Below, in pieces: positions 34,468 to 44,133 of a stretch of DNA of 64,000 bases; within the stretch, counting starts at the first letter, position 1; each line of letters begins with the position of its first letter. The stretch lies in contig NZ_MUNT01000001.1 in NCBI RefSeq assembly GCF_002001175.1, positions 682,001 to 746,000 of the forward strand, in the 5' to 3' direction. Source of the DNA: Rhodanobacter sp. C03 (GTDB taxonomy: Bacteria > Pseudomonadota > Gammaproteobacteria > Xanthomonadales > Rhodanobacteraceae). A model generated the notes under the pieces. The model saw only the letters and a program-made list of their open reading frames with translations. It was not told where the DNA came from and did not search any database. A program made the translations under genes and the position numbers.

Positions 34468-35734
34468 GCTTCGGTTTCGATTGATCGTCTCCTTCGCGCT
34501 GTTCGGCTTCGGCCTCAGCGCGTTGTTTGCCGTGGCCGCGTTGTACGTGCGCGCCAAGGTGGAGAACCAGTTGATCAATGCCAGTATGCAGAGCGACGTG
34601 GATCAGGCCGTCGACAATGCCATCGAACATCCCGATCGGCCGTTCGTATCCGAGTTGGTCGAGGGATGGGTCAAGAGCGATCGCACGCTCTACAAGATGC
34701 CGCTTGCGTGGCAGAACCTCGGTAGTGGGGTTCACGATATCTACGAGACCGACGGCGCAGGCAAGCAAAGGCACTACAAGCTGGCGGTGCAGCGCAAGAA
34801 CGGCATCATCGGCTTCACCCGTTACGACATCAGTCGCGAAGATCTGGGCAAGCAGCAACTGGTGGTTTCGTTGGTGGCTGCCGTATTGCTGTTCAGCCTG
34901 CTTTCGCTGGCGATCGGACTGTGGCTGTCGCGCAAGGTACTCAAGCCGGTCAGCGATCTGGCCAACCGCCTGCGTGGTTTTCGCAAGGTCGGCAAGGCCG
35001 AACCGTTGGCGCATCATTTCGCCGATGACGAGGTGGGTGAACTGGCGCATGCGCTGGACGAATATTCGGAGCGGCTCACCGCGATGGTCGAGCGAGATCG
35101 CGAATTCAATTCCGACGTCAGCCATGAGTTGCGCACGCCGCTGGCGGTGATCGCCAGCACGACCGAGCTGCTGCAGGGTTCGCCCGATCTTACCGAGAAG
35201 TTGAGTGAGCGGTTGAAGCGCATCGAGCGCGCCTCGCGTCAGGCGACCGAGCTGATCGAGGCATTGTTGCTGCTGTCGCGCGCCGAGCGACGCGGCCCGA
35301 CTCGCGGCGAAACCACCGATGTCGGCAAGCTCGCCGCCGATGTGATCGAAAGTCAGCGTCCGCAGATGCGCGGCAAGCCGCTGACCATCGATCTGGCGGT
35401 CAGCGAATCGGTCAGCATCAACGCGCCGGCTTCGGTATTGTCGGTGGCGCTGACCAACCTGATCGGCAACGCGATCAAGTACACGCTCGAGGGCAGTGTG
35501 CGGGTCGAGGTGGGACACGGGCGCATCGAGGTGATCGATACCGGTCCCGGGATCAAGCCGGAGGATGCCGAACGTCTGTTCCAGCGTGGCGTGCGTGGTG
35601 AGGGGGCCGGCGGCAGCGGCGCCGGCCTTGGCCTGGCGATCGTGCGCCGGCTGTGTGAGCTGTATGGTTGGGATGTCTCGATGCGCCCGCGCAGTGATGC
35701 GAACGGTGCGATTGCCAGCATCGTGTTCAGTTGA
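34451..35734 (+). CDS. Sensor histidine kinase partner of the OmpR-type regulator
   Basis: The 427-residue kinase has a first membrane helix near 10-31, a periplasmic loop of about 105 residues and a second helix near 138-158. A HAMP region leads to the dimerisation domain with SHELRTPLAVI (His225). The catalytic domain follows: N-box LTNLIGNAIKYT, then DTGPGIKPEDAERLF and GAGLGLAIV. Start ATG 34451 (MQSRRKLRF) lies inside the regulator's end, giving a 17-bp overlap and tight coupling. The periplasmic loop has no family I recognise, so the signal is unknown. A terminator follows 17 bp after the stop. Confidence 0.92.
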   Translation: MQSRRKLRFRLIVSFALFGFGLSALFAVAALYVRAKVENQLINASMQSDVDQAVDNAIEHPDRPFVSELVEGWVKSDRTLYKMPLAWQNLGSGVHDIYETDGAGKQRHYKLAVQRKNGIIGFTRYDISREDLGKQQLVVSLVAAVLLFSLLSLAIGLWLSRKVLKPVSDLANRLRGFRKVGKAEPLAHHFADDEVGELAHALDEYSERLTAMVERDREFNSDVSHELRTPLAVIASTTELLQGSPDLTEKLSERLKRIERASRQATELIEALLLLSRAERRGPTRGETTDVGKLAADVIESQRPQMRGKPLTIDLAVSESVSINAPASVLSVALTNLIGNAIKYTLEGSVRVEVGHGRIEVIDTGPGIKPEDAERLFQRGVRGEGAGGSGAGLGLAIVRRLCELYGWDVSMRPRSDANGAIASIVFS

Positions 35735-35751
35735 TGCAGACCCGTAGCCAT

Positions 35752-35788
35752 AAAAGAAAACGCCCCGCGATGCGGGGCGTTTTCTTTT
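35752..35788. terminator. Bidirectional intrinsic terminator between the sensor kinase and ilvE
   Basis: A perfect 17-bp stem AAAAGAAAACGCCCCGC / GCGGGGCGTTTTCTTTT encloses GAT. It has A-rich and T-rich flanks for termination on both strands and separates the convergent kinase and ilvE genes. Confidence 0.93.
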
Positions 35789-35802
35789 GCGATCGGCTTG
35801 TC

Positions 35803-36720
35803 TCAGACCGATTCCAGCCAGCCCCACTTGTCGTGGGTACGGCCGTCGAACAGGCCGAAGAACAGCTCCTGCAGGCGACGCGTCACACGGCCGGCGGTAC
35901 CGTTGCCAATCTGCTTGCCGTCGACCGCACGGATCGGGGTGACCTCGGCGGCGGTGCCACACATCAGGATCTCGTCGGCCAGATACAGGTATTCGCGCGG
36001 CAGGTCGCGCTCGACCACTTCGATGCCGTCTTCGCGCGCCAGCGTCTTCAGCGTGTCGCGGGTGATGCCGGTGAGGATCGAGGCGCTGGCCGGAGTGGTA
36101 TGCAGCACGCCGTCGAACACCAGAAACAGGTTCTCGCCGGCACCTTCGCTGAGCAGGCCGCTGGAAGCCAGTGCGATGCCTTCGCCGAAGCCGAGGCGAC
36201 GCGCTTCGCGCGCGATCAGCTGGCCGGACAGGTAGTTGCCGCCGGCCTTGGCACCAGCCGGGATGGTGTTCGGCGCGAAGCGCTGCCAGCTCGACACGCA
36301 GGCAGTGATGCCGTTCTCCAGCGCCTCTGGCCCGAGGTAGGGACCCATCGGCCATGCCGCCACGGCAACGTCGATCGGCGTCTCGGCGGACAAGCCGAAA
36401 CCGCCCAAACCACGATAGGCGACCGGACGCAGATAGGCTGCGCCGAGTCCATTCTTCTTGATCACTGCGCGACAGGCGGCGGCCAGCTCATCGGCGGAAT
36501 ACGGCAGCACCATGTCGTAGATCTTGGCCGACTGGTACAACCTGTTCAGGTGATCGGTGAGCCGGAAGATCGCGGCGCCGTCCGGTGTGGCGTAGCTGCG
36601 GATGCCCTCGAATACCGACGAACCGTAATGCAGCGCGTGCGACATCACATGCGTGGTCGCTTCGGCCCATGGCTTGATGCTTCCGTTCTGCCAGATCCAC
36701 TCGGGGTATTGCTGCGCCAT
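35803..36720 (-). CDS. ilvE: Branched-chain amino acid aminotransferase
   Basis: IlvE transfers the amino group of glutamate to the keto acids of valine, leucine and isoleucine (and the reverse). The 305-residue class IV aminotransferase starts at ATG 36720 (MAQQYPEWIWQNG) behind GGAGAA; the frame runs on upstream without meaning. PLP Lys158 lies in AGAKAGGNYLSGQL, and GSSVFEGIRSY and GLLSEGAGENLF are family motifs. It is 43 bp after the DUF4124-like gene and may be read with metF and that gene. Confidence 0.96.
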   Translation of the reverse strand: MAQQYPEWIWQNGSIKPWAEATTHVMSHALHYGSSVFEGIRSYATPDGAAIFRLTDHLNRLYQSAKIYDMVLPYSADELAAACRAVIKKNGLGAAYLRPVAYRGLGGFGLSAETPIDVAVAAWPMGPYLGPEALENGITACVSSWQRFAPNTIPAGAKAGGNYLSGQLIAREARRLGFGEGIALASSGLLSEGAGENLFLVFDGVLHTTPASASILTGITRDTLKTLAREDGIEVVERDLPREYLYLADEILMCGTAAEVTPIRAVDGKQIGNGTAGRVTRRLQELFFGLFDGRTHDKWGWLESV

Positions 36721-36763
36721 GTCGGTTCTCCAATGGGGACTGCCCATGATACCCGCTGGGGGC

Positions 36764-37357
36764 TCAATCCGCGTTGCGCAGCCACAGGCAGCCGGCACGG
36801 TGCACGATGTCGAAGCGCAGTTCGTGCGGACTGCCGCTGCCATCGTTGCCGGCCGTATGCAACACCAGTTGATTGCTCGCCGCTGGTGTGGCTACGGCTG
36901 GATTGGGGTCGAGCGGGTCGGCGCTGCTGCTGGCTGGCGCGGGCGGATCACCGTCAACTGGCACTGGATTGTCGGCGGGACTGATATCGAGCAGAGGCTG
37001 CTTCATCAGGTTACCCAGCGAACGGATGTCCGCAACCGCCGCACCACGACCGTAGCCGCCCCACAGCATCAGACCGGCCATCCGGTTGGCGTCGCGGTTG
37101 GCGAATGCATCGATCACGCTTTGCCGCAATGCGCCGAGATTGGCAGCGCACAGGACTGGCGGTGGCTCGGCAACTGCGCTGCCGTTACCAGGTGCTGTCG
37201 CGGGGCTGACGGACGTGGCCTGCAAGGCGGCGCAAGGCTGATCGGTGAACAGCGGGTTGCCATCCGCGCCGATGCAGCGGTGAATCTCGGTCTGCGCCGC
37301 AGCAGGCGTGGCCCAGGCGAGCAGGATGAGGCACAACAGGGCGGCTAACCGGCGCAT
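36764..37357 (-). CDS. Exported DUF4124-like protein
   Basis: The 197-residue protein has a signal peptide (MRRLAALLCLILLAWATPAAA). Just after it, TEIHRCIGADGNPLFTDQPC is the DUF4124 pattern (a short beta unit with Y/H-x-C and a TDxPC cysteine). The middle holds VLCAANLGALRQSVIDAFANRD, and a Pro/Ala/Asp-rich linker precedes a C-terminal segment with NDGSGSPHELRFDIVHRAGCLWL. Four cysteines could pair in the periplasm. The function is unknown. It lies between metF and ilvE with gaps of 24 and 43 bp, so co-transcription is likely. Confidence 0.85.
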   Translation of the reverse strand: MRRLAALLCLILLAWATPAAAQTEIHRCIGADGNPLFTDQPCAALQATSVSPATAPGNGSAVAEPPPVLCAANLGALRQSVIDAFANRDANRMAGLMLWGGYGRGAAVADIRSLGNLMKQPLLDISPADNPVPVDGDPPAPASSSADPLDPNPAVATPAASNQLVLHTAGNDGSGSPHELRFDIVHRAGCLWLRNAD

Positions 37358-37381
37358 TGCCCAAGCATACCCGCCGCTGGC

Positions 37382-38206
37382 TCAGGCAAGTTGTTGCAGC
37401 ACCGACTGCGTCGCCTTGGCGCGGTTGAGCGTGTAGAAATGCAGCCCCGGTGCACCACCGTCGAGCAGGCGCCGGCACAACTGCGCCACCACTTCGGCTC
37501 CCAGCGCGCGCACTGATTCGGCATCGTCGCCATGCGCCTGCATGCGCTTGGCGATCCAGCGCGGGATCTCGGCACCGCACATGTCCGAGAAGCGCTTCAG
37601 CTGGCTGTAGTTCGCGATCGGCATGATGCCCGGCACGATCGGCACATTCACGCCGAGCTTGCGCACGTCGTCAACGAAGCGGAAATACGCGTCGGGATTG
37701 AAGAAGTACTGGGTGATCGCGCCGTTCGCGCCGGCATCGACCTTCGCCTTGAAATGCTGCAGGTCACGCAGCGCGTCATCGGCCTGCGGATGGGTTTCCG
37801 GATATGCCGCCACCTCGATATGGAAGTGGTCGCCACAGTGCTCGCGGATGAAGCCCACCAGCTCGGCGGCATAGCGGAAATCACCGGCGGTGGCCATGCC
37901 GGAAGGCATGTCACCGCGCAGTGCGACAATGCGGCGGTAGCCAGCCGCGCGGTATTCGTCCAGCAATGCAGCCAGCTCGGCGCGGGTGCCGCCCACGCAG
38001 GACAAATGCGGCGCTACGTTGAAGCCATGCTGCGCATGCAAGCGCGCCACGGTTTCGCCGGTGTAGCTCAACGTCGAGCCGCCGGCGCCGAACGTGACCG
38101 AGGCGTATTCCGGCTGATATGCCTTTAGTACCTGAGCGGCGCGATCGAGTTGTGCACGCTGTTCATCGGTCTTGGGCGGAAAGAATTCGAAGCTGATGGC
38201 CGGCAT
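37382..38206 (-). CDS. metF: 5,10-methylenetetrahydrofolate reductase
   Basis: MetF reduces methylene-THF to methyl-THF, the methyl donor for methionine synthesis. The 274-residue TIM-barrel flavoprotein starts MPAISFEFFPPKTDEQRAQL, the family signature. It has VTFGAGGST, LRGDMP, EVAAYPETHPQ and the ITQYFFNPDAYFRF segment for FAD and folate binding. In related bacteria metF often follows ahcY directly; here an ATP-grasp gene lies between them. The ATG is at 38206. Confidence 0.96.
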   Translation of the reverse strand: MPAISFEFFPPKTDEQRAQLDRAAQVLKAYQPEYASVTFGAGGSTLSYTGETVARLHAQHGFNVAPHLSCVGGTRAELAALLDEYRAAGYRRIVALRGDMPSGMATAGDFRYAAELVGFIREHCGDHFHIEVAAYPETHPQADDALRDLQHFKAKVDAGANGAITQYFFNPDAYFRFVDDVRKLGVNVPIVPGIMPIANYSQLKRFSDMCGAEIPRWIAKRMQAHGDDAESVRALGAEVVAQLCRRLLDGGAPGLHFYTLNRAKATQSVLQQLA

Positions 38207-38245
38207 TGCTGGGTTCCTGGTCGCAATGCCGACAAGTATATATCT

Positions 38246-39481
38246 CTATTTCGCGATGAAGCGATGCATGCGTGCTGAAAGGATCGGCCAGGTACCGAAA
38301 TATCGCTTCAGGCGTTGTGCCACCACTCTCCGTGCCACGGACAGGCCGGGGCTGGGGTCGTCGAAGCGGAAGGAATGGAAGTGAGCGCGTACCCATTGCA
38401 GCAGGATCCTGGGCAGTGGCCCGCGGGTAGCTGCATCCTGTGTCCAGACGGTACTGATGTCGCGATGCAGATCAACGCAGCCGGCATCCACCACGTATTT
38501 TTTCGACGCAACGGCCACCGGCAGTCCCAGCGCATCCTGGTAAGCCATCTCGCAGACATTCACGCCACAGCGTGCAGCAAATTCGACGTAGGTCCAGGCA
38601 CGCGTGTTGACTTCGAGGATGCGGAATTTGCCATCCCGCGCGTCCCGCTTGAATTCCGCACTGAAGATGCCGCGGTAATCCAGTCTGGACAGCAGCGTGG
38701 TCATGCTGTCGACCGGCGCCTGCAGGTTTTCGATCGGAATGCTGCGGCAATACGAACTGTTGCCGAAGTCTGGAGGAGAGATCCGGATGCGCTGGCGCGT
38801 GAACAGGCCAGTCAACCTGCCGCTCGCGTCACGGAAGCCATCGACGAAGTAATGATCTGCAGCTGAGCCCGGTACGTATTCCTGTGCCATCAACATGAAG
38901 CCCTGCTCGTGCAGCTTGTGCCAGGCTTCATAAATATCTTCCTTGCGCTTGACCCAGATGCCCTTGACGCCGGTGACGTCACTGAACTTTTGCGAGTTGA
39001 CCGGTTTGATGAACACACGGTCGAGCGTATCGAACGGAATCGCATCGATGTCGGCGATCGAGTCGATGCGAAAAGTGGGCGGATGCGGGATGTCGGTGCT
39101 TTTCAGAAAAGCCGCGAAGCGCGACTTGTCCTGCAGAATTTCCTGTGACAGACGTGAGCTGGTACTCACCTTGAAGCGGCCGCCGAGTTCACTGTGCGGA
39201 AGGTCTGCCAGCCACAAGGCCACGTCGTCAGCGCCTGGGATCAACACCGCCTCGGCCAGCGGCATGTTGCGCAATATGTCGTAGGCATGCGGGCCGATCG
39301 CACCATCCCATGGCGTCGGTCCCGGCGTAGGCCGGAACCAGCGGGAGCGCGTCACATGATCGCCCGGCGGGCAGGCCACATAGGCAGGAATGCCTGCCAG
39401 TTGCAGGCATCGCAGAATACCGAGCGCCGTTGGGCCGCGGCCCAACACAATCGCCGGCACAGTGTGGTGGTCGACCCCCAT
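38246..39481 (-). CDS. ATP-grasp domain protein (carboxylate-amine ligase-like), substrate unknown
   Basis: The product of about 411 residues begins with a nucleotide-fold-like pre-grasp domain (PAIVLGRGPTALGILRCLQL). The ATP-grasp core follows: an ATP-binding lysine in RVFIKPVNSQKF, MAQEYVPGSAADHYF, and metal ligands in FSAEFKRD and FRILEVNTRAW. The C-terminal 90 residues are basic and aromatic (ILLQWVRAHFHSFRFDD). Such proteins join a carboxylate to an amine and are often found with surface-polymer genes; the partner here is unknown. Start ATG 39481 has AGGA 8 nt upstream; ATG 39490 is an alternative. Its DNA is less GC-rich than the neighbours. It splits ahcY from metF. Confidence 0.82.
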   Translation of the reverse strand: MGVDHHTVPAIVLGRGPTALGILRCLQLAGIPAYVACPPGDHVTRSRWFRPTPGPTPWDGAIGPHAYDILRNMPLAEAVLIPGADDVALWLADLPHSELGGRFKVSTSSRLSQEILQDKSRFAAFLKSTDIPHPPTFRIDSIADIDAIPFDTLDRVFIKPVNSQKFSDVTGVKGIWVKRKEDIYEAWHKLHEQGFMLMAQEYVPGSAADHYFVDGFRDASGRLTGLFTRQRIRISPPDFGNSSYCRSIPIENLQAPVDSMTTLLSRLDYRGIFSAEFKRDARDGKFRILEVNTRAWTYVEFAARCGVNVCEMAYQDALGLPVAVASKKYVVDAGCVDLHRDISTVWTQDAATRGPLPRILLQWVRAHFHSFRFDDPSPGLSVARRVVAQRLKRYFGTWPILSARMHRFIAK

Positions 39482-39637
39482 ACTCACCATCCTGAAATCA
39501 GGAACAAGCACCGTGCAAACTGCAAACGTTGCCGGCAACTGCAGATTAGCATCAGGATTCGCGCAAGAAACACGCTGGGAAGCGATCGTAAAAACTAGTG
39601 AATGATGCGTATGAAATAGCGGTACAAATGCAAAAAG

Positions 39638-39662
39638 AAACGCGCGGTTCAACCGCGCGTTT
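39638..39662 (-). terminator. Intrinsic terminator after ahcY
   Basis: AAACGCGCGGTT (39638-39649) pairs perfectly with AACCGCGCGTTT (39651-39662). On the minus strand the stem is followed by CTTTTTG. It ends the ahcY transcript 39 bp past its stop and before the ATP-grasp gene. Confidence 0.88.
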
Positions 39663-39701
39663 GCTTATTCCTCTTGCCGTATCCGCGAGCAGCGGAAGCG
39701 A

Positions 39702-41141
<1,440 letters not shown>

Positions 41142-41183
41142 GGGTATCTCCGGTTTATTGCGAATTGCTTCGCGTAAAAACAA

Positions 41184-41308
41184 CCGGGCGCCGTTGTGGA
41201 ACGTGCCGCACCGAGCCTGGCCGTCTATGTGAAGAGTCCGCACACGGATGTGCAGGCTGTTGCGGATTGGATCCACATTCACGAGAACGGTCGCAGCGCC
41301 CCTCGGCG
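41184..41308 (-). ncRNA. S-adenosylhomocysteine riboswitch in the ahcY leader
   Basis: Read on the minus strand, the leader contains CCGAGGGGCGCTGCGACCG (ending the plus-strand count near 41306). After a long variable arm come CCAGGCTCGG and CAACGGCGCCCGG. These match the SAH riboswitch consensus (CCGAGGAGCGCUGCRACCG ... CAGGCUCGG ... CAACGGCGCUC), including the pairing of GAGGGGCGC with GGCGCCC and CCGAG with CUCGG. It is an ON switch in known cases: SAH binding raises ahcY expression. The variable arm is longer than usual, and exact ends are approximate. Confidence 0.88.
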
Positions 41309-41325
41309 GGCAGTACAAGCCCGCT

Positions 41326-41331
41326 ATTGTA
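41326..41331 (-). promoter_or_regulatory. Candidate -10 element for the ahcY transcript
   Basis: TACAAT on the minus strand lies 18 nt before the riboswitch core, at the distance expected for a start just upstream of it. The -35 region is weak. It overlaps the divergent ppc leader. Confidence 0.45.
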
Positions 41332-41406
41332 GCTGGAGACGCTGTTTGATGCCTCCTTTGCCCGGATTAGGTAGGCTGGCCGTTCACCAGGCACTGGAGT
41401 CACCGC

Positions 41407-44112
41407 GTGGAAGCAAGCCGCGAACCCGAGTTTCTGCCGCACGACGGCCCGCTGCGCGAGGATGTCAGCCGGCTGGGTGCGATGGTCGGACGCATGCTGG
41501 CCGAGCAGGGGGGCGCGGCTTTCTTCGAGCGGGTCGAACAGGTGCGTATCGCCGCGATCCGCAGGCGCCATGAAGGTGCCTCGATGGACGAGTTGGCCGC
41601 TTCGCTGGCCGGGCTGGGCGCCGAAGATGCCGAAGCGCTGGCGCGCGCGTTCGCCACCTATTTCCAGGCGGTGAATACCGCCGAGCGGGTGCACCGCATC
41701 CGGCGTCGTCGCGATTACCAGCGCGAGGGCAGTGCGCCGCAGCCGGAATCGCTGCTCGACGTACTGGGCCGGCTGAAGGCGCAGGGCGTCAGCGCGGACG
41801 AGCTGATCGGCTGGCTGGATCGGTTGTGGATCGAGCCGGTGTTCACCGCGCATCCGACCGAGGCGGTGCGCCGCTCGCTGCTGGAAAAGGAGCAGGCGAT
41901 AGTGCGCTCGCTGATCGACGGCTTCGATCAGGATCGCACGCCGCAGGAGCGCAAAGAGGACGACGACCGCATCTACATGGCGCTGTCCTCCGGTTGGCAG
42001 ACCGCCGAGGCCTCGCCGGTGCGGCCAAGCGTGCAGGACGAACACCATCACGTCGGCTTTTATCTGGCTAACCCGATCTACCGCATCGTGCCGGCGCTCT
42101 ACGAATCGCTGGCTGAGGCACTGCAGACGGTCTACGGCGTGGCGGCGAAATTGCCACAACTGCTCGGCTTCGCCACCTGGGTCGGTGGCGACATGGACGG
42201 CAATCCGAACGTCGGCGCCGACACCATCGCTGCCAGCCTGGCGACCCAGCGTACGCATGTGATCGAGCATTACGTGGCCGATGTGGCGGGGCTGGCGCGC
42301 CTGCTCAGCCAGACCGAGAGCCGCGTGGCCGTCGACGCACGGCTGCAGCAGCGGCTGGATGACTATCGTGCGCGCTTCCCTTCTGCAACCAAAACGATAC
42401 GGCCACGGCATGCCGACATGCCGTATCGCTCCCTATTGACGGTGATCGGTGCACGCCTCGAAGCCACTCATGACGACAGCCATCCGGAAGGCTATACGTC
42501 CGTGGCCGAACTGCTTGACGATCTGCAGCTGATCGTCACCAGCCTGGTCGACCATCACGGCCTGCATGCTGGTGCCTATGCCGTGCAGCGGTTGATCCGT
42601 CGCGTGCGCACGTTCGGCCTGCACCTGGCGCGGCTGGACGTACGGCAGGATTCGCGTGTGCATGACGATGCGCTGGCCGCGTTGCTGGACAACGCGGCAT
42701 GGCCGCAGCTTGCGCCCGACGAACGCACGCAGCAGATGCGCGGCTATGCCAGTGGCAAGGAGCGCTTCGCGATCAGTCACGCCGACGTAGTCACCTCGCT
42801 CTACGACGTGTTCGCCACCCTGGGCGATGCCCGTCGCCGTTACGGCCGAGAGGCTGTCGGCCTGTACATCATCAGCATGGCGCGTTCGGCCGCCGACGTG
42901 TTGGCGGTACTGGCATTGGCGCGTTACGGCGGCCTGGTCGAGAACGACGCCGTTCCGCTGAACATCGCGCCCTTGTTCGAGACCGTCGACGATTTGAAGA
43001 ACGCGCCGGCCACGTTGCGCGCGTTGCTTGATGATCCGGTATATCGCCGGCATCTGGCTGCGCGCAACGATCAACAATGGGTGATGCTCGGTTACTCCGA
43101 CAGCGGCAAGGATGGTGGCACACTGGCTTCGCGCTGGGGCCTGCAGCGCGCCCAGGTAGAGTTGCTGGAAGTGGCGAATGCCGCCGGCATCAAGCTGGCG
43201 TTCTTTCATGGTCGCGGCGGCTCGGCCAGTCGTGGCGGCGCGCGCATCACGCCGGCGCTGATGTCGTCCCCGCGCGGCGCGGTAGCTGGCGTATTGCGGG
43301 TGACCGAGCAGGGCGAAGTGATCCATCGTAAGTACGGCATCCGCGCGATGGCGCTGCGCAACCTGGAGCAGACCGTCGGTGCTGTGCTGCGCGCCAGCTT
43401 GCGCCCACGCGAGACCGAGCCGCGCGAGGAGCGCTGGCGCGAGCAGATGAACGCGCTGTCGACGAGCAGCCGGCAGACCTATCGTACCTTCGTCGAGCGC
43501 GAACACTTCGTCGATTATTTCCGGCAAGCCACACCGATCGACGTGATCGAGCGGATGACGCTGGGCTCGCGCCCGGCCAGCCGGCGCAGCATGCGCGGCG
43601 TGCAGGATCTGCGCGCGATCCCGTGGGTATTTGCGTGGACCCAATGTCGCTCGATCATCACCGGGTGGTACGGACTAGGCACGGCACTGGAGCAGGGTGT
43701 TGCCGAATTCGGCGACGCGGAGCTGGCCGAGATGGCGCGCGACTGGCCGTTCTTCAGCAACCTGCTGGACGATGTGGAGATGGTGCTGGCCAAGTGCGAT
43801 CTGGATATCGCCGAGGCGTTCTCGAAACTGTCCGGTCCGCTGCACGAAGAGTTCTTCGGCCTGATCCGCGCAGAGTTTGAACGCACCCGGCGTGGGCTGC
43901 TGCGGCTCAAGGGCATTGACGCCTTGCTGCAGGGCGAGCCTCGCCTCGCCGCCTCGATCCGCCTGCGCAACCCCTACGTCGACCCGATGAGCCTGCTGCA
44001 GGTCGATCTGTTGCGGCGCTGGCGCGAAGGCGGTGGCATGGACGAGCCGCTGCTGCAGGCACTGGTCGCCTGCGTCAACGGCGTATCACAGGGTTTGCAG
44101 AATACCGGTTGA
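41407..44112 (+). CDS. ppc: Phosphoenolpyruvate carboxylase
   Basis: PPC carboxylates phosphoenolpyruvate with bicarbonate to oxaloacetate, replenishing the TCA cycle. The 901-residue protein starts at GTG 41407, with GGAG 7 nt upstream. Catalytic and substrate motifs are FTAHPTEAVRRS (active His), GGDMDGNPNV, LGYSDSGKDGG and the glycine loop FFHGRGGSASRGG. The C-terminus is the invariant QNTG. The length matches E. coli PPC (883) with a slightly longer front. It is divergent from ahcY and convergent with uup. Confidence 0.97.
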   Translation: MEASREPEFLPHDGPLREDVSRLGAMVGRMLAEQGGAAFFERVEQVRIAAIRRRHEGASMDELAASLAGLGAEDAEALARAFATYFQAVNTAERVHRIRRRRDYQREGSAPQPESLLDVLGRLKAQGVSADELIGWLDRLWIEPVFTAHPTEAVRRSLLEKEQAIVRSLIDGFDQDRTPQERKEDDDRIYMALSSGWQTAEASPVRPSVQDEHHHVGFYLANPIYRIVPALYESLAEALQTVYGVAAKLPQLLGFATWVGGDMDGNPNVGADTIAASLATQRTHVIEHYVADVAGLARLLSQTESRVAVDARLQQRLDDYRARFPSATKTIRPRHADMPYRSLLTVIGARLEATHDDSHPEGYTSVAELLDDLQLIVTSLVDHHGLHAGAYAVQRLIRRVRTFGLHLARLDVRQDSRVHDDALAALLDNAAWPQLAPDERTQQMRGYASGKERFAISHADVVTSLYDVFATLGDARRRYGREAVGLYIISMARSAADVLAVLALARYGGLVENDAVPLNIAPLFETVDDLKNAPATLRALLDDPVYRRHLAARNDQQWVMLGYSDSGKDGGTLASRWGLQRAQVELLEVANAAGIKLAFFHGRGGSASRGGARITPALMSSPRGAVAGVLRVTEQGEVIHRKYGIRAMALRNLEQTVGAVLRASLRPRETEPREERWREQMNALSTSSRQTYRTFVEREHFVDYFRQATPIDVIERMTLGSRPASRRSMRGVQDLRAIPWVFAWTQCRSIITGWYGLGTALEQGVAEFGDAELAEMARDWPFFSNLLDDVEMVLAKCDLDIAEAFSKLSGPLHEEFFGLIRAEFERTRRGLLRLKGIDALLQGEPRLAASIRLRNPYVDPMSLLQVDLLRRWREGGGMDEPLLQALVACVNGVSQGLQNTG

Positions 44113-44133
44113 GCAGCATGCGCTGCCGACTAT

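Noticed and set aside
34289..36355. 688-codon open frame on the minus strand across the sensor kinase and ilvE
   Set aside because: It crosses a bidirectional terminator and two well-identified genes, and the protein has no recognisable domain.
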